From Bacillota bacterium (GTDB lineage: Bacteria; Bacillota; Clostridia; Lachnospirales; Lachnospiraceae), in assembly GCA_023391695.1 (NCBI GenBank), contig JAEWAK010000027.1, positions 62,001-126,000 of the forward strand: 64,000 nucleotides of DNA, in the 5' to 3' direction. Within the stretch, counting starts at the first letter, position 1. Each line of letters opens with the position of its first letter. The notes under the pieces are model-generated. The model was not told the origin of the DNA. It saw only the letters and a program-made list of their open reading frames with translations, and did no database searches. A program made the position numbers and the translations under genes. Below, one piece after another: positions 34,431-43,417 of the stretch.

Positions 34431-35498
34431 CTATATATCGTTTTGCTCAGTGTCCTGTAAGAGATTCTCAAAATGGTTATTATAATATTCTTCAACTAAT
34501 AGATCCAGATAGGAATCATCCAGTTCGCCGAATTGGGCGGTTATCATTTCTTTCAATTTTTCGAGTTTATGGAAGAAACGGATTTCGGCGGTTTCGTTCG
34601 GATCCGTTAAAGCATCCAACTGTTCGGCGGTTACATTCCCGGTTAACCAGTCATTAATGGATTGGGTGATATTGTTTTCTACGTCAATTTCCTTTTCTAC
34701 TTTCTGTGCTTTGATATGGGAAGTGATTCCTACATAGAAAAAGGCTATGAAAAGTATTCCCATGACAATGTAGGGCATAGGTCCTGAAAATATGCTAATG
34801 ATGCCTGCGGCATTGAGTATAAGCACGGCAATACCTAAGACGGACACCAGTATGAAAGTGGAAGCTGAGGATTTTAAATCTCTGTATTGTTCTTCTTTTT
34901 TTACATAAGCAAAGGACTGTACCGGTTTCGGCTGGGTGCTTTCGATGATATTCTGAAGTTCGTCTTCACTGAACATGGATTTGTACTCGGTTTCGGAAGT
35001 CTCTGAAACATCGGATTCTTCTGTATCGTCTGTTTCTCCTTCCTTACTATCATCATGATCTTCCTCTGAAAAGTCTTCTTCTTCAAAATAATCCTCATCC
35101 TCTGCCGGGTATTTCTCTGATTCTTCCATATTCCCGTCAGAACCATTCCCCTCAGAACCGGCAGGTGCTTTTGTTATATTTTCCTGCAGGGAAGAGAGGG
35201 CATTGGCGGATTCAACGGAATAGAAGGCTTTATAAAGCTTGTTCACCTGTTTTTCCGATCCTTCCTCAATTAGGACATTCCATTGCTGTTTTTCTTCATC
35301 GTATTCATAACTGGCGGTATCAATTTTTGAATAGTGAAGAAATTCTACAAATTTCTTAGCATACAGTTCTTTTTCCGTTTCCATGAAAGTTTTGAATTTG
35401 GAAACTTCCGGTAAACTTTCAACCAATTCGGCTCCGCAGTCTGCACAGACTGTGATGCCGTCTACATATTCCTCTTTACAATTAGGACACCAGGGCAT
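34431..35498 (-). CDS. Zinc-ribbon membrane protein of unknown function
   Basis: 355 residues from ATG 35498, which has TAGGAG 8 nt upstream; a GTG three codons earlier is less likely. An N-terminal zinc ribbon has CPNC and CADC pairs (residues 4-25). A DUF2007-like segment (about 38-95) is followed by a very acidic Glu/Asp/Ser-rich linker (about 115-185), two hydrophobic segments (about 225-245 and 250-270), and a cytosolic helical C-terminus (about 275-355). It may be a membrane-anchored sensor or adaptor, but I cannot assign a role. It lies downstream of tyrS on the same strand with an 82-nt gap. Confidence 0.7.
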   Translation of the reverse strand: MPWCPNCKEEYVDGITVCADCGAELVESLPEVSKFKTFMETEKELYAKKFVEFLHYSKIDTASYEYDEEKQQWNVLIEEGSEKQVNKLYKAFYSVESANALSSLQENITKAPAGSEGNGSDGNMEESEKYPAEDEDYFEEEDFSEEDHDDSKEGETDDTEESDVSETSETEYKSMFSEDELQNIIESTQPKPVQSFAYVKKEEQYRDLKSSASTFILVSVLGIAVLILNAAGIISIFSGPMPYIVMGILFIAFFYVGITSHIKAQKVEKEIDVENNITQSINDWLTGNVTAEQLDALTDPNETAEIRFFHKLEKLKEMITAQFGELDDSYLDLLVEEYYNNHFENLLQDTEQNDI

Positions 35499-35580
35499 AT
35501 TAATCACTCCTATTCAAGGTATTTTATTGTAACCATCCAGTTATATGCGTTGTTTGTCAGAACCGCAGGGACTGAAATAG

Positions 35581-36819
35581 TTACTGTTTATTTACTTTAA
35601 AACAATGATAAGCTTTTTTGCCTTTTCTGACCAGCAAAGCTCCGTCCGAATCAAAATCATTGTCTGTAAATACTTTATCAAATTCCGTAATCTTAACATC
35701 ATTTACAGTAACGCCACCCTGGATAATGGTTCTTCTGGCATCAGAGCGGGAAACTGCCATTTTGCTGTCCACCAATAATGTGATTAAGTCAATGCCTGCG
35801 GCAAACTGTTCTGCGGAATAAGCAGTAGTAGGAATATCTTCCGATTTCATGCCGCCGCTGAATAAAGCTTTGGAAGCTTCCATGGCTTTTTGGGCTTCTT
35901 CTTCCCCATGTACAATCTTGGTGATTTCAAAAGCCAGGACATCTTTGGCATAATTAATTTCCGCATCTTTTAAGGCCCCTAACCTTCTTACTTCCTCCAT
36001 AGGAAGGAAAGTTAAAAGTCCCAGGCATTCTTCTACCTTAACGTCTTCAATATTTCTCCAGTACTGGTAGAATTCATAAGGAGAGGTCTTTTCTGTATCC
36101 AGCCAGACAGCACCTTTCATGGTTTTCCCCATCTTAACGCCTTCGCTGTTGGTAAGTAATTTAAAGGTCAGGCCGTAGGCAGGTTTTTGTTCTTTCTTGC
36201 GGATTAAGTCAACACCGCCTAAAATGTTGGACCATTGGTCGTTGCCGCCTAACTGGAGGGAACACCCGTAGAGCTGGTTTAATTTTAAGAAGTCGTAAGA
36301 CTGCATGATCATGTAGTTAAATTCAAAGAAGGTCAGTCCTTTTTCCATTCTTTGCTTATAACACTCGGCCGTAAGCATTTTGTTAACGGAAAAATGAACG
36401 CCGACTTCCCTTAAAAATTCCACATAATTTAAATTTAACAGCCAGTCCGCATTGTTGACAATAATTGCGTTATCATTGTCAAAATCGATAAACCTGGCAA
36501 GCTGTTTATGAAAACAGTCCGCATTATGCTGTATGGTTTCCTTGGTCATAATAGTTCTCATATCCGATTTGCCGGTAGGATCACCAATCATGGTTGTCCC
36601 GCCGCCAAGCAGGGCAATGGGTTTATGGCCCGCTTTCTGCATATGCATCATTGCCATTACGGTTAAAAAATGGCCTGCGGTCAAACTGTCGGCAGTAGCA
36701 TCAAAACCTATATAAAAGGTAACTTTTTCCTTCCCTAATAATTCCCTGATTTCCTGTTCGTGGGTTGTTTGCTCGATAAATCCACGTTCCAATAAAATAT
36801 CATAAACATTCGTTGACAT
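35581..36819 (-). CDS. tyrS: Tyrosyl-tRNA synthetase
   Basis: Charges tRNA-Tyr in the cytoplasm. 412 residues from ATG 36819 (MSTNVYDILLERG), preceded by AAGGAGG; the ATG six codons upstream is less likely. Class I signatures are TAGHFLTV (HIGH-type, about residues 46-53) and KMGKT (KMSKS-type, about 235). GGNDQWSNILGG is the tyrosine-site motif and a C-terminal S4 RNA-binding domain ends the protein. It sits 49 nt downstream of folT, so it may be co-transcribed behind the THF riboswitch; there is no room for a T-box leader directly upstream. Confidence 0.97.
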   Translation of the reverse strand: MSTNVYDILLERGFIEQTTHEQEIRELLGKEKVTFYIGFDATADSLTAGHFLTVMAMMHMQKAGHKPIALLGGGTTMIGDPTGKSDMRTIMTKETIQHNADCFHKQLARFIDFDNDNAIIVNNADWLLNLNYVEFLREVGVHFSVNKMLTAECYKQRMEKGLTFFEFNYMIMQSYDFLKLNQLYGCSLQLGGNDQWSNILGGVDLIRKKEQKPAYGLTFKLLTNSEGVKMGKTMKGAVWLDTEKTSPYEFYQYWRNIEDVKVEECLGLLTFLPMEEVRRLGALKDAEINYAKDVLAFEITKIVHGEEEAQKAMEASKALFSGGMKSEDIPTTAYSAEQFAAGIDLITLLVDSKMAVSRSDARRTIIQGGVTVNDVKITEFDKVFTDNDFDSDGALLVRKGKKAYHCFKVNKQ

Positions 36820-36868
36820 TTTATATTCCTCCTTCAATTAGTTAATTTTCATTATAAATGATATTTTT

Positions 36869-37465
36869 CTATTTTTCAACGTTTTTGATGGATTTAAACA
36901 GGACGGCAGAATCTGAGTTTTTTAATTTTCCCAAATGGAATATGACGGTTATTCTGGAGAGAAGAATATAAAGGATTCCTGTTTCAATGGGCAGCATGAT
37001 AGCGGCTTTTAATGCGCGAAGGGGAAGCAGGGCAAAAAATGCCTGACCGTATAACATGGACAGCCACATGGTTGACAGAATTAAGTCAACAACGATTACC
37101 ACCGTTAATTTGGCGCAGAAAACCCTGCGGATACTGACCGGTTTCCTGTAAAGATAAAAACCATAAATGAAACCAGATAAAATGGCATTTATGGTAAAAC
37201 CGGGAAAAAAAGGACCGGCCGGCTTAATTGTATAATTCAATATATCACCGATACCGCCTAAAATGCCCGCAGTAACAGGACCGTAGAGCATTCCGCCCAA
37301 GCCCAGTGTAAGAAAGGAAAAGCCTATTTTTATGAATTCCCCGATCATTATGGTAAAAAGACCCAGGACCGTGTTCATTGCCGTGAGCATGGCTGTTACT
37401 GCCAGGGTATGTATTTTCCGCAGTTCTTTTGCAGATTCTTTCAAAATAAAAATAAATGTTTGCAT
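36869..37465 (-). CDS. folT: Folate ECF transporter S component FolT
   Basis: Substrate-binding membrane subunit for folate uptake through an energy-coupling factor transporter whose A/A'/T parts are encoded elsewhere. 198 residues and six hydrophobic segments. The TLAVTAMLTAMNTVLG N-terminus carries the small-residue pattern that contacts EcfT, and the GFTINAILSGFIYGFYLY and LGGMLYGPVTAGILGGIGD segments are typical of FolT. AAGGAGG precedes the ATG. A THF riboswitch in the leader confirms the folate link and predicts repression when reduced folates are plentiful. Confidence 0.93.
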   Translation of the reverse strand: MQTFIFILKESAKELRKIHTLAVTAMLTAMNTVLGLFTIMIGEFIKIGFSFLTLGLGGMLYGPVTAGILGGIGDILNYTIKPAGPFFPGFTINAILSGFIYGFYLYRKPVSIRRVFCAKLTVVIVVDLILSTMWLSMLYGQAFFALLPLRALKAAIMLPIETGILYILLSRITVIFHLGKLKNSDSAVLFKSIKNVEK

Positions 37466-37535
37466 GATTTACCTCCTTTTTCGTTATTTTTTGCCTAAAA
37501 ATAATGCCACTACGAGAAGGTAATATGCCTATCAT

Positions 37536-37637
37536 GTAGCAGCGGGATGCGAATTCTGTACCGCAAGATAACTTTTCGTTCATCGGACAACTCCCCGTTC
37601 CGGTGACACTTAACGCACAAAATCCTACTCTGCTATC
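37536..37637 (-). ncRNA. Tetrahydrofolate (THF) riboswitch
   Basis: Read on the minus strand, 70 nt upstream of folT: AGCAGAGTAGG opens the P1 stem, then GCGTTAAGTGTCACCGG, GGGGAGTTGTCCG, GAACGAAAAG, TGCGGTACAG and the closing CGCATCCCGCTGCTAC. These blocks, in this order, match the folT/THF motif, including the P1 pairing AGCAG with CTGCT. About 35-45 nt lie between the aptamer and the ribosome site, enough for an expression platform, but no T-run terminator is obvious, so translational control is possible. Confidence 0.92.
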
Positions 37638-37922
37638 AGTATTTTTTGACTTTTTTAATATAGCAGAACCGGATGAATATTTCAAGAATTTCTGTAAAAA
37701 AGCAACAACTTAATGTTACGGTTAAATTGTAATAACTTAATTACTCTATTGGCATAAATTGGCATAAAATTGAACAAGTCCTGAATATACTTTAATAGGG
37801 ATTTATATGTAATGTTAAGTCGTTTCCTATTACATTCCGGGAAACAGACACAACAGGTATAAAAATACAAAAAACGCCGCCTGCCGGAGCAGGTAATAGT
37901 AATCACAGATTGGAGGATAAAT

Positions 37923-38348
37923 ATGGACAATCACGAACGGCTGCCGTCTCTATCCAGGGATGAATATATTAGACTTGCCAGAGAAAGCTGCACAAGAAAC
38001 TTAAGCTACAATAACGGAAATGTTAAAAGTCACGCCACGAATAAAAATAAAAGCTTTACCAAATCGGAAAATTTCAGAACCTGGGACCAGGGCGAGATGC
38101 AAAATAAATTTTCCCTGTCGGAAACCGGGCTGAATATGCCGGCTGTTAACCTAAAATCCTTATTGATACGTACCATATGTGCTCTGATTTTATTTTTAGG
38201 CATTTTTATAATTGATAAATTTAATTTTAAAGTAAATGCTTTTGACAGCAAATATATCCAGGATATGGTTACTAACAACCAAACTATGGAAGATACACAG
38301 AATTTCTTTGTAGCTTTATTTGAAGACTTTGTGAAGGCAGAAGAATAG
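37923..38348 (+). CDS. Hypothetical single-pass membrane protein (141 aa)
   Basis: A polar, low-complexity N-terminus (about 1-75, rich in Asn, Ser and Lys), one membrane segment (about 79-97, ICALILFLGIFIID) and a short extracellular C-terminus with acidic end. TGGAGG precedes the ATG. It stands just upstream of the TIGR03960/TIGR03936 pair, the position where many Clostridia have a SpoIVFA-like or M23-type membrane protein of the sporulation S2P system. It may be a reduced relative, but it has no peptidase domain and no SpoIVFB partner is present. Function unknown. Confidence 0.65.
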   Translation: MDNHERLPSLSRDEYIRLARESCTRNLSYNNGNVKSHATNKNKSFTKSENFRTWDQGEMQNKFSLSETGLNMPAVNLKSLLIRTICALILFLGIFIIDKFNFKVNAFDSKYIQDMVTNNQTMEDTQNFFVALFEDFVKAEE

Positions 38349-38524
38349 TTTTATATTGAAGAAAAGACGACAGATGAATTTACACGGTAAGCGCATGAAA
38401 AAAGCAGATGAAATACTGATGAATTTATTTTATAAATTGTTTTTTCCTTAATTATAAGTTATAATAATAAGTGATGTTTTGATTTGGATGTTTATTATTA
38501 TAAGTAATATTATTATTTTGAAAT

Positions 38525-38574
38525 AAACACATTGATTCACATAATAATATTATGTTAACCAATGTGTTTTTCTA
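38525..38574 (+). terminator. Terminator/attenuator 20 nt upstream of the radical-SAM gene
   Basis: AAACACATTG pairs with CAATGTGTTT, with an inner ACATAATA/TATTATGT stem, followed by TTTTTCT. The T-run ends about 20 nt before the radical-SAM start codon, so besides ending the upstream transcript it may attenuate this one. Confidence 0.7.
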
Positions 38575-38593
38575 AAGAAATGGAGAAATTAAA

Positions 38594-40477
38594 ATGAAGA
38601 AATTGGCACTATCCGATGAAATCTTATTGACCATAGATAAACCGGCCAGATATATCGGCAATGAGATCAATATGGTCCAAAAAGATTTGGACAAGATAGA
38701 GATACGTTTTTGTATGTGCTTTCCTGATGTGTATGAGATTGGCATGTCCCATCTGGGAATACAGATATTGTATGATATGTTTAACCGCAGGGAGGATACT
38801 TATTGTGAGAGAGTATACTCTCCCTGGGTTGATTTGGATAAAATCTTAAGGGAAAAAGAGATCCCCCTTTTTGCCCTGGAATCACAGGAGCCGGTTAAGG
38901 ACTTTGATTTTTTAGGAATAACCCTCCAGTATGAGATGTGTTATACCAACATTCTGCAGATACTGGAATTATCACAGATACCCATATATGCCAAAGACAG
39001 GACCGAGGATGACCCCATTGTCCTTGGTGGCGGTCCATGTGCCTATAACCCGGAGCCCATTGCCGATTTCTTTGATTTCTTTTATATCGGCGAAGGAGAA
39101 ACCGTTTATGACCAGATATTAGATACTTATAAGGAAAATAAAAAAACAAACGGCAGCCGGAAGGACTTTTTAGAAAAGATAGCCGGCATTGAAGGGATTT
39201 ATGTACCGTCGTTTTATGAGGTGGAATACAAGGAAGATAATACCATCAAAACCTTCATGAAAAACAATGGACAAGCCAGGGACAAAATCCGCAAACAGGT
39301 TGAGATGAATTTAAGCGATACCTTTTATCCCAAAAAACCTTTGGTTCCCTATATTAAGGTAACCCAGGACAGGGTAGTCCTGGAAATCCAGAGAGGCTGC
39401 ATAAGGGGCTGCCGCTTCTGCCAGGCAGGTATGATTTACCGGCCGATCCGGGAAAGGGACGCGGCTTTTTTAAAGGATTATGCGTATGATATGTTAAAGT
39501 CCACCGGACAGGAGGAAATATCCCTCAGTTCCTTAAGTTCCAGTGACTATTCCGCCCTGCAGGAATTAGTATACTTTTTAATCGATGAATTCGGTTCCAA
39601 AGGGGTTAACATATCCCTGCCGTCCCTCCGGATTGACGCATTTGCCCTGGATGTCATGAATAAAGTACAGGATGTAAGGAAAAGCAGTCTGACTTTTGCC
39701 CCGGAAGCCGGTTCCCAGAGGCTTCGGGACGTTATCAATAAAGGTCTGACGGAAGAAAATATTTTAACCGGAGCCATGGCGGCCTTTAACAGCGGCTGGA
39801 ACCGTGTCAAGCTGTATTTTATGCTGGGCCTGCCAACGGAAACGGAAGAGGACATTGAAGGCATTGCTGTCCTTTCCGATAAAATTGCCCGGGAATATTA
39901 TACCATTCCAAAAGACCAGAGAAACGGCAAGGTAAGCATTGTTGCCAGTACTTCATACTTTGTGCCAAAGCCCTTTACCCCGTTTCAATGGACGAGAATG
40001 GATACTCCGGAAGAATATATTGCGAAACAGCGGTTCCTGCGCGGAAAAATCAACGACCAGTTAAACCGGAAGAGCATCAAGTACAACTGGCACGAAGCAG
40101 AGGTAAGCATAGTGGAAGGGGTTTTTGCAAGAGGGGACCGGAGGTTAAGCAAAGTTATTTACGATGCCTATAAAGCCGGGTGCCTCTATGATTCCTGGTC
40201 AGAATATTTTAAATATGAAGCCTGGCTGAAAGCCTTTGAAGACAACGGCATTGACATAGTCTTTTATACCAGCAGGGAAAGGGATAAGGACGAAATTCTA
40301 CCCTGGGATTTCATTGATGTCGGTGTGACTAAGGAATTCCTGTGGAGAGAATACAACCGGGGCATTCAGGAAAAAGTGACACCAAACTGCAGAAGAGCCT
40401 GTGTAGACTGCGGTGCCAAAGTATTTCACGGCGGGGTCTGTTACGAAGAAAGAGAACAGGAGGTAATAGTCAAATGA
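38594..40477 (+). CDS. B12-binding-like radical SAM protein, TIGR03960 family
   Basis: 627 residues. The N-terminal third has the cobalamin-domain-like pattern of the family (CFPDVYEIGMSHLGIQILYD). The radical SAM cluster motif is C269xxxC273xxC276 (GCIRGCRFCQAGM), with LSSLSSSDYSAL and FAPEAGSQRLRDVINKG downstream. The family nearly always pairs with the TIGR03936 protein encoded next, here overlapping by four bases. The two are found fused in some bacteria and sit beside RNase G. The reaction is not settled; RNA or sporulation links are proposed only from context. Confidence 0.93.
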   Translation: MKKLALSDEILLTIDKPARYIGNEINMVQKDLDKIEIRFCMCFPDVYEIGMSHLGIQILYDMFNRREDTYCERVYSPWVDLDKILREKEIPLFALESQEPVKDFDFLGITLQYEMCYTNILQILELSQIPIYAKDRTEDDPIVLGGGPCAYNPEPIADFFDFFYIGEGETVYDQILDTYKENKKTNGSRKDFLEKIAGIEGIYVPSFYEVEYKEDNTIKTFMKNNGQARDKIRKQVEMNLSDTFYPKKPLVPYIKVTQDRVVLEIQRGCIRGCRFCQAGMIYRPIRERDAAFLKDYAYDMLKSTGQEEISLSSLSSSDYSALQELVYFLIDEFGSKGVNISLPSLRIDAFALDVMNKVQDVRKSSLTFAPEAGSQRLRDVINKGLTEENILTGAMAAFNSGWNRVKLYFMLGLPTETEEDIEGIAVLSDKIAREYYTIPKDQRNGKVSIVASTSYFVPKPFTPFQWTRMDTPEEYIAKQRFLRGKINDQLNRKSIKYNWHEAEVSIVEGVFARGDRRLSKVIYDAYKAGCLYDSWSEYFKYEAWLKAFEDNGIDIVFYTSRERDKDEILPWDFIDVGVTKEFLWREYNRGIQEKVTPNCRRACVDCGAKVFHGGVCYEEREQEVIVK

Positions 40478-41265
40478 AAATACGTATCAAGTTTACAAAA
40501 TCAGGTCCTCTGAAATTCATAGGCCATCTGGATGTCATGCGGTATTTTCAAAAGGCGTTCCGCCGTGCGGAAGTGGATGTGGAATATTCCCAGGGTTTCA
40601 GCCCCCACCAGCTGATGTCCTTTGCCGCACCTTTGGGTGTCGGACTGACCAGCGACGGGGAATATCTGGATGTTTCCATGCATTCTAGTGATGCACCTGA
40701 GATCATGATTCAAAGGATCAATGAAGCCATGAATGAATATATCCGGGTTGTGGACTTTAAAGAATTATCGGATAACAGCAAAAACGCCATGTCTATTGTA
40801 GCCGGGGCGGATTATCTGGTGTCCGTGAAGGATGGCTATGATTCCATGGATGAGTCCGCCTTCCGGGAGAAATTCACCGGATTTTTCAACCAGGACAGTA
40901 GCGTAATCACCAAGAAGTCAAAAAAGAGTGAAAATGAAGTGGATATCAAGCCCATGATTTACCATATTGCATTTGATAATGATACCTTCCGCCAAAACAC
41001 AGGTCAGCTGCCTGCCCTTAAGGATTATAATACCGTTGCCGATACTTATGCCAATGGTGTTAAGGTATATATGCAACTGGCAACCGGAAGTGTCAATAAC
41101 CTGAAACCGGAATTGGTTATGGAAGCATTCTGTAAGCATACGGGAGAGCAATTCCAGGAATTCGCCTATCAGATACACCGCCTGGAAGTTTATGCCGATC
41201 TTGGCAGCTCGGAGAAAAAATTCGGTGAATTTAGAAAGCTTGTTCCACTGCAAAATATAATATAA
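40474..41265 (+). CDS. TIGR03936 family (DUF2344) protein, radical-SAM partner
   Basis: 263 residues from ATG 40474, which overlaps the upstream TGA (ATGA). GGAGG lies 10 nt upstream. Longer in-frame extensions run through the radical-SAM gene in another frame and are not real. Family motifs: IRIKFTKSGPLKFIGHLDVMRYFQKAFRRA at the start and FSPHQLMSFAAPLGVGLTSDGEYLD. The tight overlap indicates obligate co-translation and probably a complex. The gene for RNase G begins 18 nt after its stop. Confidence 0.93.
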   Translation: MKIRIKFTKSGPLKFIGHLDVMRYFQKAFRRAEVDVEYSQGFSPHQLMSFAAPLGVGLTSDGEYLDVSMHSSDAPEIMIQRINEAMNEYIRVVDFKELSDNSKNAMSIVAGADYLVSVKDGYDSMDESAFREKFTGFFNQDSSVITKKSKKSENEVDIKPMIYHIAFDNDTFRQNTGQLPALKDYNTVADTYANGVKVYMQLATGSVNNLKPELVMEAFCKHTGEQFQEFAYQIHRLEVYADLGSSEKKFGEFRKLVPLQNII

Positions 41266-41283
41266 AATGGAATGGGAGCAGCC

Positions 41284-42480
41284 ATGAATCACAAATTAAT
41301 CATTACAAAATTGGATAACCGGATTGTTTCAGCCATATATGAAGGCAGCGATATGCTTCAGGTCAACCTGGATAAAGAAACCGAGCAAAGTATCCTGGGA
41401 AATATCTATATCGGCAAAGTGAAGAATATTGTTAAAAATATAAATGCTGCCTTTCTGGAGATAGCCGACGGTAAAATGTGTTATTTAGCATTGGCAGAAA
41501 ATCAGAATCCCATTTTTGTAAACAGCAAAAAAACAGACCGGATTGTAATTGGGGACGAAATACTCGTACAAATCTCCAAAGAAGATGTGAAGTCCAAAGC
41601 TCCGGTTGTAACAACTAATTTAAATTTCACAGGAAAATACACCGTTCTTATTCATGGCAAATCCACTTTAGGTGTATCTGCCAAAATTGAGGATGAAGCG
41701 GAAAGGAAACGCCTGAAAGAGGTAATGAAAGCTTTTAAACAGGATAATTATGGATTTATCGTACGGACCAATGCTATCCGCATGTCACCGGAACGGATAC
41801 AGGAAGAAGTGCAGACCCTGGTAAAGCAATATGAAGCTATAAAACAATTTGGTATCCATAAAACCCCCTTTTCCCTGATTTACCAGACACTTCCGGGTTA
41901 TATCTGCGATATCCGGGATGGCTTTGCTGATAAAATCGATGAAATCCAGACGGATGACCGGGTTATTTATGACACTATCCATCAATATCTGGAAAGCTAT
42001 CAAAAAGAGGATCTGGAAAAGCTTACATTTTATGAAGATAAGCTGATCAATCTGGCTAACCTTTACAGTCTTCGGACCAAATTAGAGAATGCACTCAGGG
42101 ATAAGGTCTGGCTAAAGTCAGGGGGAACCATTATTATCCAGCCAACGGAAGCCTTAACCGTAATCGACGTCAATACCGGCAAGGCCATCAGCGGAAAAAA
42201 GAAAGCACAGGATACCTTTTTTAAGATTAATATAGAAGCAGCCTCAGAAATTGCTAAACAGATCAGGCTGAGAAACCTTTCCGGTATTATCATTATTGAT
42301 TTTATCGATATGGAGGAACAGGAATATAAGGATCGGTTAATGAAGGAATTGGAGATTTTATTCCGGAAGGATCCCGTTAAGACCACACTGGTTGACATGA
42401 CAGCCTTAAATCTGGTGGAAGTAACGAGAAAAAAGGTTCGAAAACCCCTTCATGAACAATTTTTAAAATTAACCTGTTAA
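41284..42480 (+). CDS. rng: Ribonuclease E/G family endoribonuclease, short form
   Basis: 398 residues from ATG 41284 (MNHKLIITKLD) with GGGAG upstream. The S1-like domain (GNIYIGKVKNIVKNINAAFLEIADGKMCYL) is at about 38-125. The catalytic DNase I-like domain carries VIDVNTGK and IIDFIDMEEQEYKDRL, holding the two metal-binding aspartates. The protein ends VRKPLHEQFLKLTC, exactly where other family members have the CPxC zinc-link that joins dimers; only the first cysteine remains. It may lack the zinc-linked tetramer. It cleaves single-stranded RNA in rRNA maturation and mRNA decay. It is third in the operon with the radical-SAM pair, a conserved clostridial arrangement. Confidence 0.92.
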   Translation: MNHKLIITKLDNRIVSAIYEGSDMLQVNLDKETEQSILGNIYIGKVKNIVKNINAAFLEIADGKMCYLALAENQNPIFVNSKKTDRIVIGDEILVQISKEDVKSKAPVVTTNLNFTGKYTVLIHGKSTLGVSAKIEDEAERKRLKEVMKAFKQDNYGFIVRTNAIRMSPERIQEEVQTLVKQYEAIKQFGIHKTPFSLIYQTLPGYICDIRDGFADKIDEIQTDDRVIYDTIHQYLESYQKEDLEKLTFYEDKLINLANLYSLRTKLENALRDKVWLKSGGTIIIQPTEALTVIDVNTGKAISGKKKAQDTFFKINIEAASEIAKQIRLRNLSGIIIIDFIDMEEQEYKDRLMKELEILFRKDPVKTTLVDMTALNLVEVTRKKVRKPLHEQFLKLTC

Positions 42481-42550
42481 GAAATAGATTATCTCATTTT
42501 TATTATAGATTGTAGTTATGCAGCCGTAGGCGGCATAAGGAGAGGAAAAT

Positions 42551-43021
42551 ATGATAAAAACCAATGTCCTGCGTTTACTGGACCAGGCTAAAATCCAATA
42601 TAAAACCCTGGAATATGAAGTGGATGATACCGATCTGTCCGGGGAGCATGTAGCCCTGCAGATTGGGTTCCCTACAGAGCAGGTCTTTAAAACTTTAGTT
42701 GCCAAAGGGGATAAGAAGGGAATCCTGGTTTTCTGTATTCCCGTAAATATGGAATTGAATCTGAAAAAGGCAGCCGCAGCCGTAGGAGATAAAAAAATTG
42801 AACTGATCCACGTGAAAGATTTATTAAGCCTTACCGGCTATATAAGGGGCGGATGTTCCCCTATTGGGATGAAGAAAAAATTCCCCACCTTTATCGATGA
42901 AACTGCGGTTCTCTTTGATGAAATAACAGTAAGTGCAGGTGTCCGGGGCTGCCAGGTTATAATTAACCCGGAACATTTAATCGGATATATAGGTGCAGAA
43001 CTGTATGAATTAACGGATTGA
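42551..43021 (+). CDS. ybaK: Cys-tRNA(Pro)/Cys-tRNA(Cys) deacylase YbaK
   Basis: Hydrolyses Cys mischarged onto tRNA-Pro. 156 residues, normal length. The YbaK/EbsC fold is seen in VFKTLVAKGDKKG, GGCSPIGMKKKFPTFID and VSAGVRGCQVIINPEHL, with the catalytic lysine within the FKTL motif. AAGGAGAGG precedes the ATG. A small hairpin (TATGCAGCC with GGCGGCATA) lies just upstream of the ribosome site. It is the last gene before a strong terminator, 70 nt after rng. Confidence 0.93.
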   Translation: MIKTNVLRLLDQAKIQYKTLEYEVDDTDLSGEHVALQIGFPTEQVFKTLVAKGDKKGILVFCIPVNMELNLKKAAAAVGDKKIELIHVKDLLSLTGYIRGGCSPIGMKKKFPTFIDETAVLFDEITVSAGVRGCQVIINPEHLIGYIGAELYELTD

Positions 43022-43161
43022 TTCATTTATACATGATGAAAACCCGGGGTACTGGCTAGTTGGAACTTGGACTAATGGTGTAGAATGAATTCTCAGTTTG
43101 TGAGCCGGAAAGGATGACGTAGCGGCAGCTGCGTTGTCATCAGATAATTATATATATTAAT

Positions 43162-43220
43162 TAACCACCTTATTGAAAGAACTGCCTGCCGGTTCTTATT
43201 AATAAGGTGGTTTTTATTGT
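43162..43220 (+). terminator. Terminator after ybaK
   Basis: AACCACCTTATT pairs perfectly with AATAAGGTGGTT, followed by TTTATT. An inner stem (AAGAAC with GTTCTT) is also present. The 140 nt between ybaK and this stem hold no gene. Confidence 0.9.
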
Positions 43221-43310
43221 TTTCATCCGTTTCCGTTTATTTAAATAAATTTCCATGTTATTTCCCGGATTATGGAACTATTATCCATCTGGTTTCGTCT
43301 AATGAGTGTT

Positions 43311-43380
43311 GGTTGAAAAAACAAAAACATTTTTTTCAACGTCCTGATTTATACGTGCGCCAAAGCGCACAGATGGGTGT
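43311..43380 (+). repeat. Third copy of the double-hairpin repeat, upstream of the vWA lipoprotein gene
   Basis: GGTTGAAAAAA pairs with TTTTTTTCAAC; then GTCCTGATTT; then GTGCGC-CAAA-GCGCAC; then AGATGGGTGT. It has the same order and gene-relative orientation as the units at 13616-13760. The GC-rich stem is identical while its loop differs (CAAA against TGTG). It ends 37 nt before the gene start. Confidence 0.85.
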
Positions 43381-43417
43381 CTAATACAAAAACTATCGGA
43401 TATGAGGAGGAAATTTT

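Noticed and set aside
36820..36868. T-box leader for tyrS
   Set aside because: Only 49 nt separate folT and tyrS and no T-box sequence is present.
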